This document shows, in pieces, positions 56,701-64,000 of a DNA stretch of 64,000 bases. The stretch is from Patiria pectinifera (Eukaryota > Echinodermata > Asteroidea > Valvatida > Asterinidae). Each line of letters begins with the position of its first letter. Position 1 is the first letter of the stretch. The stretch is from positions 9,672,001 to 9,736,000 of the forward strand of contig CM057141.1 in NCBI GenBank assembly GCA_029964075.1, in the 5' to 3' direction. Both the position numbers and the translations under genes were made by a program. The notes beneath the pieces are model-generated. The model was given only the letters and a program-made list of their open reading frames with translations. It was not told where the DNA came from and made no database searches.

Positions 56701-58915
56701 ACTCGACTCGACTCGAGTCCCTCATCAGAATGACTCGACTCGACTCGAGGAAGGCTAATAAGACTCGAGTCCCAAAAATAAAAGCAAAACTTACTTGCGA
56801 AAAATATTTGCAATGACTTACGCCACGCCGTTCGCGTTGCCAGTTTTTGTTCACATCACGTTATGTTCGCGAATTATGTACGTTCATATACAGCGGCCGT
56901 CTGTTTTCCTTCCTCCATTATGATACAACAAACATACACCGTGTCGCGGACTCCCACCTTGTGGTTCTATAGCATGTAATGCTAAATCCGGAACCAGACT
57001 TAAAACGCATTTCTCAATCCGTGGTTTCATCATTGGTTTCGGGCAATTTCTTATAAAGCTCTTGGTGGAACGCTGGCTAAATTTATGTCCCGATTTCACA
57101 CACACACAAAAAGGATACGGATGGGACCACCTTTAAATAATCAGAAACAGTTTTGTATAATGTAATTAGGTTTTGACGTTTTCAGCGATCAGCGAACAAC
57201 AAAATCTAAACCCGAAGCCAAAACAGTTATAAGACCGAAGTTTCACATCTTCTTATCTGTGACTCGAGTTAGCAATGGAAACTGTTGGTTGGGTACCTTA
57301 CAGCATCCTTTTTGTCTTTGGATTTTCGTAATAGACTGGTGCCTTGTATTCTTTCTCTTTTGTATTTGTTGCTTTTTATTGTACTTTATTATATAGTACT
57401 TGTTCAAATATTTGTGACTCGAATTGACTCAAGCTAAATACTTGACTCGACTCGACTCGACTCGACCACACACTGTGACTCGACTAGACTCGACTCGACC
57501 TTGTTGACCTAATGACTCGACTCGACTCGAGTCACTTCTTTAAAATGACTCGACTCGACTCGAGTCACAAAAATCAGTGACTCGTTACAACTCTGGACAG
57601 CCCAGTCGATAGAGGGTAGGATTTTGCACGGCGAGGTTTAATTGCCGGTTTGCATCTCAGTTTTGCACTCGAATTTTTTTTCTTTTCTAACCTGAGGCTT
57701 TGGAGGATTTTTTAAAGTCCGAATTTCATAACGTTCAAATTCACTTTATCCATCTAATTTTATATTTTCTTCTCATGTTTTTAATAAAATTTCCGTACTA
57801 CCGTAACGATAGAAATTATGGGAAATGCGTTACGGCTGCCGTAACGATAGCCACTGCGAACAAACAAATTATGCAAACACTAAAAAGTGAACAGCTACAT
57901 AGCAGCTAGTTACTGTTAGTTCATGTAGTTAGACCCGTGAACGTGGCGTTATATACAAGCCACGTTCATTAATAGTAATTAGTAGGCTAATTAAAGTCTT
58001 TTTCTTTAAGTGTTAAAAAAAGGTAGTGGATATTTTGCCGGAGGTAATGACAGCAAACTAACGATTACTAAAGGTTTGCCGGCGGCAATCCATATCAACA
58101 GAGGGCGCTGTACTCTTTAAAATAGGGCTGAATTATAATACGTATTAAATTCCCACCAAAAGTGTGTAGCACGTTTGGTGTAGTGGTTAAGCAAAGGCTC
58201 TAGTAAGCGGGATGACTCGCGTTCGATTCCTACCGCATCACATTTTTAAGGTTTTTTTTCTCATCCCCAAATAAATAAGAATATTCTTCTTTTGTTATTT
58301 TAACATGTCTCAAACATTTTTGGCAGAGTATTACATTTTCTTTTTCAAATTTGTGGCTCTGGAGGATTTTTTTTAAAAGGGAAATAAAGTCCGAAATTAT
58401 AAAATGGTCTGAATCCCATCTTGTGAATACGAGGTAACAACGATAATTTTGGCATGGAGCCAGACTAAAACTTGTCACCGGAAAATGTTTAAGTACAAAA
58501 AAACAGTAACTGCGCATGTTCAGTGCATATCCGGCAAACTAACGTTTACTAAAGTTTGCCGTCTCCGGCAAAATATACACTGCCTTAAAAAAATAGACAA
58601 CGGCGTCACTGTCACTATTATTCTGTTATTATAATTTAGCACAAAAAAAATCCACCATGATCGATCATATGATCGACCACCACGATCGATCATCATGGAG
58701 CTATAATCTCCTCAACTAGCCCCACTACTCACTGGCCAGCGCAGCATACCGTGGCCACACTAGTGGGGCTAGTCCTCAACATGCTCAAAAAAAACAAACC
58801 TGTTTGTCACTTTGCGTCTATTCACCCTTTCTGTCACTTGTTTGGTTGATTCTTTTCGTCTGTTGCCCGCACTATTTGCTGCAGCCGACATCGGATCTAT
58901 ATTCTGTGACGCCAT
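50671..58915 (-). CDS. UBE2C: UBE2C (UbcH10), complete five-exon gene
   Basis: Ubiquitin-conjugating E2 that primes anaphase-promoting-complex substrates in mitosis. Exons in order of transcription: 58915-58800, 53602-53575, 52842-52756, 51515-51311, 50795-50671. They total 561 bp, or 186 residues plus stop; the human protein is 179. The start MASQN matches the human amino terminus. The UBC fold shows [29 protein letters not shown], the HPN motif at 109-111, catalytic Cys119 in NICLDILK, and the C-terminal NVDSPLN...AAQLW helix region. The N-terminal extension before the fold is a UBE2C hallmark. All four introns are GT-AG and phase-consistent. The gene is head-to-head with RAB5IF and its 3' end faces RANBP9/10. 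Confidence 0.97.
50886..50991 (+). repeat. G-rich purine tract with three-plus G runs
   Basis: About 105 bp almost free of pyrimidines on the plus strand, with many runs of four to eight G and a duplicated GGGGACATTCAGTC. It lies in UBE2C intron 4 just after the last exon's acceptor and could form G-quadruplex on the non-template strand. Compositional only. Confidence 0.6.
51311..51515 (-). CDS. UBE2C: UBE2C exon 4 with the catalytic cysteine
   Basis: Between catttgcag and TTAGCAG/gtagga. It codes [25 protein letters not shown], and [11 protein letters not shown] carrying the active-site Cys119, then [11 protein letters not shown]. It leaves phase 1. Confidence 0.98.
51516..52755 (-). other. 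UBE2C intron 3
   Basis: AT-rich, with a GGGGCGCTATTTGCAG pair at 52034 and 52073 and a GCTTGG(T/C)GG(C/G)-repeated patch at 52370-52445. Intron 4 (50796-51310) has the G-rich tract and a GACTTGATCCGAGTC-like patch (51200-51290) recalling the hAT interior. Intron 2 (52843-53574) shows nothing distinctive. Confidence 0.6.
52756..52842 (-). CDS. UBE2C: UBE2C exon 3
   Basis: 29 codons, phase 0 at both ends, between gatatctgtaag and TCT/gtgagt. It codes [20 protein letters not shown] and then ATVEGSPDS. The KGISAFP strand is diagnostic for UBE2C among E2 enzymes. Confidence 0.96.
53575..53602 (-). CDS. UBE2C: UBE2C exon 2, 28-bp microexon
   Basis: The acceptor ccgttgcag is followed by one base completing Arg, then LNQELMQLM and the donor ATG/gtgagt. 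It matches the first UBC helix of UBE2C, where the human protein has LQQELMTLM. The phase fits both neighbours exactly. Confidence 0.93.
53660..53989 (+). mobile_element. TTAA-flanked MITE, copy D, in UBE2C intron 2
   Basis: TTAA/CCCTAACGTACC at the left and GGTTAGGG/TTAA at the right. The interior repeats GGATTTTGATGGATTCAGGA roughly every 60-100 bp. Ends and design match copies A-C while the unit sequence differs (GGATTC instead of GGATTG). Confidence 0.65.
54113..54635. mobile_element. TTAA-flanked MITE, family AGGGAATATACA
   Basis: TTAA/AGGGAATATACA...TGTATATTCCCT/TTAA, with 12-bp perfect inverted ends, 523 bp, in UBE2C intron 2. The centre holds a 34-bp perfect palindrome (54446-54479). 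A single diverged end (AGGGAATGTACAACATTGGC) occurs near 16963. Confidence 0.7.
54446..54479. repeat. 34-bp perfect palindrome inside a MITE
   Basis: TTTCCAACGGTGGTCGG followed immediately by its complement. Central dyad of the 54113-54635 element. Confidence 0.85.
55086..55468. mobile_element. Foldback element with roughly 190-bp arms
   Basis: CATACCCACATGAGCTCAAA at the left is mirrored at the right end. The arms stay similar inward through GGCATGCGGGTTCACTTAC, CCAAGCATCC and TTCCCCGTGGTTTCTTC. Almost the whole element is self-complementary. In UBE2C intron 1. Confidence 0.65.
55707..55827. repeat. Near-perfect hairpin, arms over 50 bp
   Basis: TAGTCCGAGTAGGACTCTAC...ACATTTGGACATGGTCGGG, a loop of about 15 bp, then the complement, with an ACTA insertion and a few mismatches in the right arm. 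Transcribed within UBE2C intron 1. Confidence 0.75.
56138..57868 (+). repeat. Nested tRNA-like repeat with inverted ends GTGGCTATCGTTACGGCAGC
   Basis: GTGGCTATCGTTACGGCAGC occurs at 56150 and 56459 (direct) and inverted near 57827-57846. Each direct copy continues with GCGC(C/T)CTCTACGATACTTTT, then a tRNA-like head (CAGCTCAGTCGATAGA, GCGGGTTCGCATCTC) and the tail GCTTTGGAGGATTTTTT...AAGTCCGAATTTCATAACG. The second copy is split by the hAT insertion at 56571-57595 and resumes at 57604. Confidence 0.65.
56571..57595. mobile_element. Non-autonomous hAT element with perfect 8-bp target duplication
   Basis: Flanked by GACAGCCC at 56563-56570 and 57596-57603. Ends CAGAGTTGTAATGACTCG and, inverted, CAGAGTTGTAACGAGTCA, 1025 bp. 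Subterminal regions are packed with GACTCGACTCGAGTC-type repeats. CAGAG ends, an 8-bp duplication and no transposase identify a hAT-type non-autonomous element. The empty site is represented by the neighbouring unsplit copy (GCGACAGCTCAGTCGATAG). Confidence 0.85.
58165..58400 (+). repeat. tRNA-derived SINE with a different head but the same tail
   Basis: The head GGTGTAGTGGTTAAGC...GCGTTCGATTCCTACC is unlike the CAGCTCAGTCGATAG head at 56249, yet the tail GGAGGATTTTTTTTAAAAGG and AAATAAAGTCCGAA is the same. Acceptor ends do not pair, so it is not a functional tRNA. Confidence 0.55.
58716..58773. repeat. Hairpin next to the UBE2C exon 1 donor
   Basis: ACTAGCCCCACTA and TAGTGGGGCTAGT are 13-bp perfect arms with a 30-bp loop, 25 bp into UBE2C intron 1. 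An ATGATCGATCAT-type dyad lies just beyond at 58653-58697. Confidence 0.65.
58800..58915 (-). CDS. UBE2C: UBE2C exon 1
   Basis: It codes [20 protein letters not shown], then [18 protein letters not shown] and two bases of a split Arg codon. Donor CAG/gtttgt. An earlier GT (AGG/gtgaat) would put a stop at the start of the next exon, so the downstream donor is chosen. The frame lacks an in-frame stop just after the donor, so ORF finders miss it. Confidence 0.93.
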
Positions 58916-59046
58916 GGTTGTAACTTTGCTGAAATAATTCAATAAATATAGATTAATACGACGCCCAAAAATGAGGTGCGTGCAGATGTAAACGGCGGTA
59001 CGGTAACTTAGTAAGGCATGTACATGTAATTAGGACATGTTTACCA

Positions 59047-59061
59047 TTTAAAAATGGCGCC
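59047..59061 (-). promoter_or_regulatory. CDE/CHR-like cell-cycle element on the UBE2C strand
   Basis: The minus strand reads GGCGC, four bases (CATT), TTTAAA, then TGG, about 130 bp before the UBE2C ATG. Vertebrate G2/M promoters use a CDE GGCG(G/C), a four-base spacer and a CHR TTTGAA or variant, bound by DREAM/MuvB complexes. Function here is inferred. Confidence 0.5.
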
Positions 59062-59074
59062 GTATCTATAGTAT

Positions 59075-59109
59075 CCAATCAGACGAGAGAATGTAAAATA
59101 ATAACCAAT
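59075..59109. promoter_or_regulatory. Pair of CCAAT boxes (NF-Y-type)
   Basis: CCAATC at 59075 and again at 59105, start to start 30 bp, both upstream of the CHR-like site when read toward UBE2C. Paired NF-Y boxes about three helical turns apart are typical of mitotic gene promoters. Confidence 0.55.
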
Positions 59110-59173
59110 CAAAAGTAAGCTTTATTTTCGCTCCGCCCTGAAACGAAAGTTGAATGAACTTTGAGAAATAAAA

Positions 59174-59245
59174 ATGGCTGCGCCCATGTCGTCCTCTTTC
59201 TCAGGCTTTAGACAACGTTTTTACCGAAATACTTGCACGTGGTGA
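59174..59245 (+). other. Upstream ORF, 23 codons, before RAB5IF
   Basis: ATG in AAAAATGGCTGCG opens MAAPMSSSFSGFRQRFYRNT and three more codons before TGA, 88 bp before the RAB5IF start. A second tiny uORF (ATG TTT ACC CTC TGA) is at 59296-59310. They matter only if transcription starts upstream of 59174. Confidence 0.35.
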
Positions 59246-59333
59246 CGAGGTTGTCGAAAATTTGCGGCACGTTGCAAGTCGCAAATATAACGCTGATGTT
59301 TACCCTCTGAAATTACTTGTATTTTCTAATAAC

Positions 59334-59438
59334 ATGGCCGCAACAAGAAGGAGGAAAGGGGAACAGGAAGACATGAAGCAGAATTTACCCTCAGTTTGGA
59401 AACGGGTGTTTGCATCAGGCTCAAAGTGGCAAGAAAAA
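59334..59438 (+). CDS. RAB5IF: RAB5IF exon 1
   Basis: 35 codons from MAATRRRKGEQ to KWQEK, donor GAAAAA/gtatta, phase 0. Conservation with the vertebrate protein is limited to the W..V...S..W..K pattern just before the exon border, which falls at the same place (K/DEFLDV). The reading frame continues past the donor, but that part is intron. Confidence 0.9.
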
Positions 59439-62400
59439 GTATTATTTTCTTTTTCTTTTGTTTTGGTCTTTAGCACGGGTTAGAGCGCCCTCACCGAGGA
59501 CAGGGCCCAATTTCATGGAGCACTAAAACTAAGTAACAGTAAACCTATGAGCATTCCTTCCTCCATGCTATGAGCTAAAGCACACAGTTTTCTGCTAAAA
59601 AAGGGCTATTTTATTGTGTAGTGTAGGGCCCCAGTTTTGTTCTGATCAAATAAGAGCGCGAGTGTTATTTATTAGGCCTACCCAAAAACATGAAAAATGA
59701 CATTTTCAACTTAAACTAAGCACACTTCTCTCAAACTCGGTCTCAATAAGCAATTCCACCTATTTTGTAATTTTTGAACAGTTTCTTGCACTCTTGGGGT
59801 AGAAATTACGATTTTCCTACGCCGTTTACATTTGGTGCCGTGTGATTCAGCACGCCTTGCACGCTCACGTCACAGTACATCATGCAGTGTCGCAATTTTT
59901 ATTTTCGTATTGCATTTTGTCGTCATCGTCTTTACCCTCCAAATTTCCCTCAAAAATTCAAAGCCCTGCCTTTTATCTAGCTTGAGTAACTGCAGCTCTA
60001 ATGCTTATCGCATTAGAGCTATATGTTACAATCACCGGGTCGTAAGAATCCCGAGATCCCCGGACTGTGTATCCCCGGTGCATTACAAAAACGGTCCATC
60101 TAAGTTATCCCGACCCAGATTCCATAATTCATACCTCATACGATGCAGCAGACATTCATGAAGCTAATAATCGACTTCAAACAGAACAATGAAGACTAAA
60201 ATTTGAAATTTTTCAATGATTTTGGTGGCGATTCTCTAGAAACCATGAGAAAACGTCATGCGACTCTATTCTGCCGACTGCTGTTGACCAAAAAAAAACC
60301 CAACATTGGCCAACAAAAACATCAGATTTACCTCAAAACGGCCTCCAAATTACTAGGTACGCCTCCTGAGGTACAAGGAGAGATCGATGATTAAAATCGA
60401 GATACTAAAGTTTGCTTATGAGTCGGATGAAAAGTGAAATTTCCCATTCAATTCCGAGAGCTCCCCTCGCGATCGATTTTATCACGTTAAATTTCCGACT
60501 CGTGTTTGAACACGCCCTTTATAATGTAGCGCACAAACCACTTCCCCATACCCAGACTTCAAACTTAGTTTATAGGCGTATCCCAATTGAAATTCTTGGT
60601 TACGTCATTGGCTTGGGGCCATTTCTTAAACCCTTGATGGAACTCCAGCAGCTGATTTCAAGCAAAAGTGCGTAGCTTGCGCCATGCATAAGACTTATGC
60701 AACAAATTTGTTGCACAGCTGCGCAATATACTGACGATCGATTTCACAAAACTTGGCGTAGATGCGCAACGTTTTAAATAAATGGAAACATCTTGGACGA
60801 GGATAAAAAAACCACAATAACGACGGCTGTTTGTGTGTGAATTTGTTCTTTCGCGAAAGAGTCGCTGGATCACTTCAGCCCGCCATTTTGAAGATTGTTT
60901 TGTCCGATTTTTGTCGGAATCGTTCAGCAACTCTAAAAATTATGTTATGAGTAAAATAGAAATTCATTTACTTTAAACATAAAGTTGTGAGTGTCTTGTA
61001 CCAATTTTGATAAGTTGTGTAAATAACGAGCTCCACGACAATCCCAATTTGCTGGTAAAATATATAAAATCTTACGCCATCTAAAATGATTGCGCAAGTA
61101 ACGCCATAATTTGTTGCGCAGGTTGTGGACTTACGCACTATCCGACTTTCATGAAATGTGTCATAAGTGAAATATTGCGCAGCATGAAATGTTGCGCAAC
61201 TTACGCAATAAAATGTGGCGCAAGCCGAGTTGCGCCATTGCGTATAAAGGTTTCGTGAAATCGGCTGCAGTTGTCCTGCTTTCAAAAATTAATTAGATAT
61301 ATTTCTATATAATCAATTCTAAACAGCTTTGTATGTTGCAATTTGGTTTTGACGTTGTCAGCATAAAGAACAGAAATTTCACTTCTTGTGAACTGTTGCG
61401 TAGATCTTTGATAGAAACATCCAGCAGAACTTGTCTATTGGGTACCATGTAAAATCTTTGGATATTCATAATAAACTGGTGCCTTGTGTTCCTTCTTCCA
61501 TTCTGTAATTTGTTAGATGGTGTTCACATATCTGTGACTCGAATTGACTCAACCATAAATTTGATTCGACTTGATTCGTCTCGACTTGACCACACACTGT
61601 GACTCGATTGACTCGTTCTTCTAGACCTTATGACTCGACTGGACTCGTCACTTCCTTGAAAATGACTCGACTCAAGTCACAAAATGCAGTGACTTGTTTC
61701 AACTCTGCGGACACCATATATTTAGTAAGCACAGCAAAAGGCAGAGTTTAAGTTGCTTAGTTAAATTACTTGTATAGTGACGTAAGATGTCACTTTTTGT
61801 TAGTACATCCACACCATCATGACCATGAATTTTAATAGTGGCCGTGTAGCTTTAAGCAAATTGAGGTTAGCACAATTTTCTGTTAACTGTTTACTTTTTT
61901 GCTTACTGTTAAGTAGCACTATGAAATTGGGCCCAGGTCATTTAATAAAATATGTGTAGATGCAAAAATACAGGCTGTTTTGTTTGATATAAAAAAAGCA
62001 TATTTCCACGTGCAAATATGGTAAGGGTACAATGTATAGCAGGAGAAGGCCTATGGGTAATACTCCAGGCACAATCATGCGATTTCAAGATATTGCATGG
62101 TTTGTAACAACATTAACCGTTCGAGTGATGTGACCCAAGTGCAATACGCACACAATATTTTCCTACTCGAGAGAGTATCAAGAGTGACCCACACAAATGC
62201 TAGACCCAGTAACTGCAGGGCTCTATAGAAGTCCTGTTTTCAATATTTGGCTGGTCGGTCTTATGACCAACCAAAGTCAAGTTCGAAGCTGCAGTTTACT
62301 GTAGTATTAATACCAAAAAAAATGTCAGTAAAATGTGAGGAATACTAAAAGATAAATGACAAATGATTTACATTGAAAATAACATTTTCTCATTTAATGT

Positions 62401-63809
62401 GGCAATTGCGCTTCTTCTTGTCATTTGTGTTTCATTCAAAACACGGCGAGTGGAAGACAGCGTTTCACTTTAAGGACATTGAATTATACAAATTTTACAT
62501 TGTCTCCCAGAATTAGAGACATGAAAAAAATTACACCATTTATTTATTTCAGTGTCATCTTGAAGTTTATTGATTTTTTTTTACTGTCCGCAGGACGAAT
62601 TCCTAGATGTGATCTACTGGGCAAGGCAAATTGTCGCTATACTCTGTGGGATAGTCTGGGGCATCATACCGTTGAAAGGATTTTTAGGAATAGCTTTGTA
62701 AGTATGGCAAACATTTATTGAAATAAATCACTAAAATAGATAGTTTGCGAAAAAGCAATTTTTGTCATGCATGTTAAGACACATGTGGCGTAACAAATGT
62801 GTCTCAAACACTGGATTTTCTCCATATTTAGAGCCACACAGCCAGTGACAGCAGTACATGCTAACTTTCCTGAAAAATTGTGTATCCTGAATTGGAAATT
62901 TAGACTACTTTTTAAAACTTAATATTCACTTTGGAAGGTACTTACCTAGTTTAATAACCAGGGAAAATTAAAAGGTCAAAGGTCCTTCCAACCTGAAAAT
63001 TACAGGATAACTACACGTCTTGAGGTACAGACTTGAACTTTTCCTGATTATTTACCGGATAAGTACAATGTAGCTTCAATAGCAAATATCAATTGAAAAT
63101 ACAGCCTGGATTTCAAACTCAGGAAACACATTTGTTCATGTTATTTAGCATGTACATGTACATCACTGTGTGGCTCTAAATGCGGAGGAAGTCCAGTATT
63201 TGCGACACAGGGGTGGGGGAATGTATAGCTATTAGCTTAAAGCTTGTTGCTACATTATGGAGACTTTCATAGCTACAATGGGAATATTAGGTATGGTCTA
63301 TCATTTTAGGTATGCTCTGTCATAAAAGATACTGTATGCTTGGGGGAGGGGAGGGGAGAGACCTTATGTACGCATTTGAAAAAAGGGGGGGAAATGTTGA
63401 TTGTACTTTCCTGCCAAATTGCAGGTGTTAGTTTCAGGGCCCATTCAATAGTGCATAGTTTGTAAAAGAATGAAGTTTTATGACCAAAAAAAGGCTAAGT
63501 CCAAAAATACAATTTTCTGTCTCGAGCCCGTAATTTTTTTTAAAGTACCGGTACTCCCTGGGAGGGGAAGTGGGAGGGGGGTCTGAAAACCTACTCTCTG
63601 TACTCTTAGACAATGTTGATAATAATGAATGGTCCCTGTTTTATATACTTTTTCTTTTTCCCCATTTTCAATGTTGCAGATTTTGTGCGGCCAATGCAGG
63701 TATATTGTATGTGTACTTCACAAGTTTCCAAGGTGTCGATGAGGAGGAATATGGCGGCGTATGGGAATTGACAAAAGAGGGATTTATGTCATCTTTTGCA
63801 TTATTTTTG
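59334..63809 (+). CDS. RAB5IF: RAB5IF (C20orf24), 3'-partial, three of about four exons
   Basis: Small multipass ER membrane protein. In mammals it is the obligate partner of the TMCO1 insertase in the multipass translocon and is also reported in respirasome assembly. Exons 59334-59438, 62594-62697 and 63680-63809 give 113 residues in frame. The charged N-terminus (MAATRRRKGEQ) leads to WKRVFASGSKWQEK. DEFLDVIYWARQ opens the first hydrophobic hairpin (about 45-64), followed by FCAANAGILYVYF (about 71-83). The signature VDEEEYGGVWELTKEGFMSS then precedes the start of the last membrane segment, FALFL. The human protein has roughly 15 more residues, whose exon was not found in the remaining 191 bp. 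The start is the ATG matching the family's length; two short upstream ORFs precede it. Confidence 0.96.
60646..61270. mobile_element. Inverted-repeat element with GCAGC(T/C)GATTTCA ends
   Basis: GCAGCTGATTTCAAGC at the left and, inverted, GCAGCCGATTTCACGAAACC at the right. The interior is full of TTGCGCAA/TTGCGCCA motifs. The ends resemble the GATTTCACGAA elements at 23326 and 41627. Confidence 0.55.
61320..61709. mobile_element. Truncated, diverged copy of the 56571 hAT element
   Basis: It aligns with the right 40% of that element: TTTTGACGTT, CTGGTGCCTTGTATTC-like, CACACACTGTGACTCGA, ending TTTCAACTCTG. The left part is missing. In RAB5IF intron 1. Confidence 0.65.
62594..62697 (+). CDS. 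RAB5IF: RAB5IF exon 2 (first membrane segment)
   Basis: Acceptor ctgtccgcag, donor GCTTT/gtaagt, leaving phase 2. It codes DEFLDVIYWARQIVAILCGI and then VWGIIPLKGFLGIA, near-identical in order to vertebrate RAB5IF. The correct frame is not the longest open frame here. Confidence 0.96.
62798..63209. mobile_element. Foldback element in RAB5IF intron 2
   Basis: TGTGTCTCAAACACTGGATT...ATTTAGAGCCACACAG at the left is mirrored, with few mismatches, by CTGTGTGGCTCTAAAT...AATACTGGAC-type sequence ending TGTGTCGCA on the other strand. Arms are about 45-50 bp, total 412 bp. Confidence 0.65.
63680..63809 (+). CDS. RAB5IF: RAB5IF exon 3
   Basis: Acceptor aatgttgcag, donor TTTTTG/gtaagg, phase 0. After completing a Leu codon it reads FCAANAGILYVYFTSFQGVD and then EEEYGGVWELTKEGFMSS, ending FALFL. 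The EEEYGG...ELTKEGFM motif is the most conserved part of the family. Confidence 0.97.
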
Positions 63810-64000
63810 GTAAGGATTATCATGCATACAGTTGACGTGAAATTTGAAGCATCTACTTTTCCTATTACATCTCTATTTTATGCATTGTTTTGTTTAAAGA
63901 TAAAGTCCATCATTTGTAATCTGTGCATTTTGCTCGTTTGAAGCAACAAAAGTGCTCAAAATCTAAAGAAGGGTGCTGAACAACTAACCTGATAACCTAC
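63810..64000 (+). other. Start of RAB5IF intron 3
   Basis: No match to the expected last exon (a short hydrophobic segment and stop). The last 70 bp (TTGAAGCAACAAAAGTGCTC...) are the inverse of 27540-27590, so this is repeat sequence. Confidence 0.65.

Larger units (their letters stand above)
53603..58799 (-). other. UBE2C intron 1, 5.2 kb, transposon-packed
   Basis: From right to left in the window: hairpin 58716, SINE 58165, nested tRNA-like repeats with a hAT insertion (56138-57868), hairpin 55707, foldback 55086, and MITEs 54113 and 53660. More than half the intron is identifiable mobile DNA. Confidence 0.8.
58916..59333. promoter_or_regulatory. Bidirectional promoter between UBE2C and RAB5IF
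   Basis: Only 418 bp separate the two divergent start codons. The interval contains two CCAAT boxes, a GC-rich CTCCGCCC, GGCGCC, and two AAAAATGGC motifs resembling YY1 sites (about 59051 and 59170). No TATA box is obvious at a sensible place for either gene. A shared promoter is inferred from spacing and motif content, not from transcript data. Confidence 0.75.
59439..62593 (+). other. RAB5IF intron 1
   Basis: Contains GGGCCCAATTTCATGGAGCAC (59505) and its inverse near 61908-61934, the 60646-61270 element and the hAT remnant at 61320-61709. A palindromic TAATGC(T/G)-type dyad around 59998-60020 (CTCTAATGC/GCATTAGAG) is also present. No exon seen. Confidence 0.65.

Noticed and set aside
58165-58240. 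Functional tRNA gene
   Set aside because: A and B boxes are recognisable but the acceptor and T stems do not pair, and the body continues into a SINE tail.
58883-58889. Exon 1 donor AGG/gtgaat in UBE2C
   Set aside because: It looks like a donor but would make the microexon read ACT TAA; the donor at 58799 keeps the frame.

Overview
This is animal nuclear DNA with three intron-containing protein genes in 64 kb of repeat-rich, AT-leaning sequence. The proteins are close to their vertebrate counterparts. Introns are large, and palindromic ACATGTAC tracts, short inverted-repeat transposons (MITEs) and tRNA-derived SINEs are common. A marine invertebrate deuterostome, perhaps an echinoderm, is my best guess, but nothing in the window proves it.

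Layout: (1) 2839-43707 (+) is most of a RANBP9/RANBP10 (RanBPM) gene: ten coding exons carrying the end of the SPRY domain, LisH, CTLH and CRA domains and the stop codon. The 5' exons lie left of the window. One intron (2951-28306) is 25 kb long. (2) 50671-58915 (-) is a complete five-exon UBE2C gene, the E2 enzyme of the anaphase-promoting complex. Its first, second and last exons are easy to miss, and one is a 28-base microexon. (3) 59334-63809 (+) is RAB5IF (C20orf24), head-to-head with UBE2C. Three exons are present and the last, about 15 codons, should lie beyond the right edge. All splice phases in the three models agree.

The 418 bp between the UBE2C and RAB5IF start codons is a candidate bidirectional promoter. 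On the UBE2C strand it holds two CCAAT boxes 30 bp apart and a GGCGC-N4-TTTAAA motif, the arrangement known from vertebrate G2/M (CDE/CHR, DREAM/MuvB) promoters. This fits UBE2C's mitotic role.

Most of the rest is transposon-derived. There are TTAA-flanked MITEs, some with CCCTAAC ends; a hAT-type element with a perfect 8-bp target duplication; pogo-like MITEs with TA duplications; two roughly 2-kb non-coding inverted-repeat elements, each with its own short motif iterated inside; several foldback elements; tRNA-derived SINEs; and three minisatellites. One minisatellite carries nuclear-receptor-type half-sites in every unit. Dense ACATGTAC tracts fill the first 28 kb and then become rare. No CRISPR, rRNA or convincing functional tRNA gene was seen.
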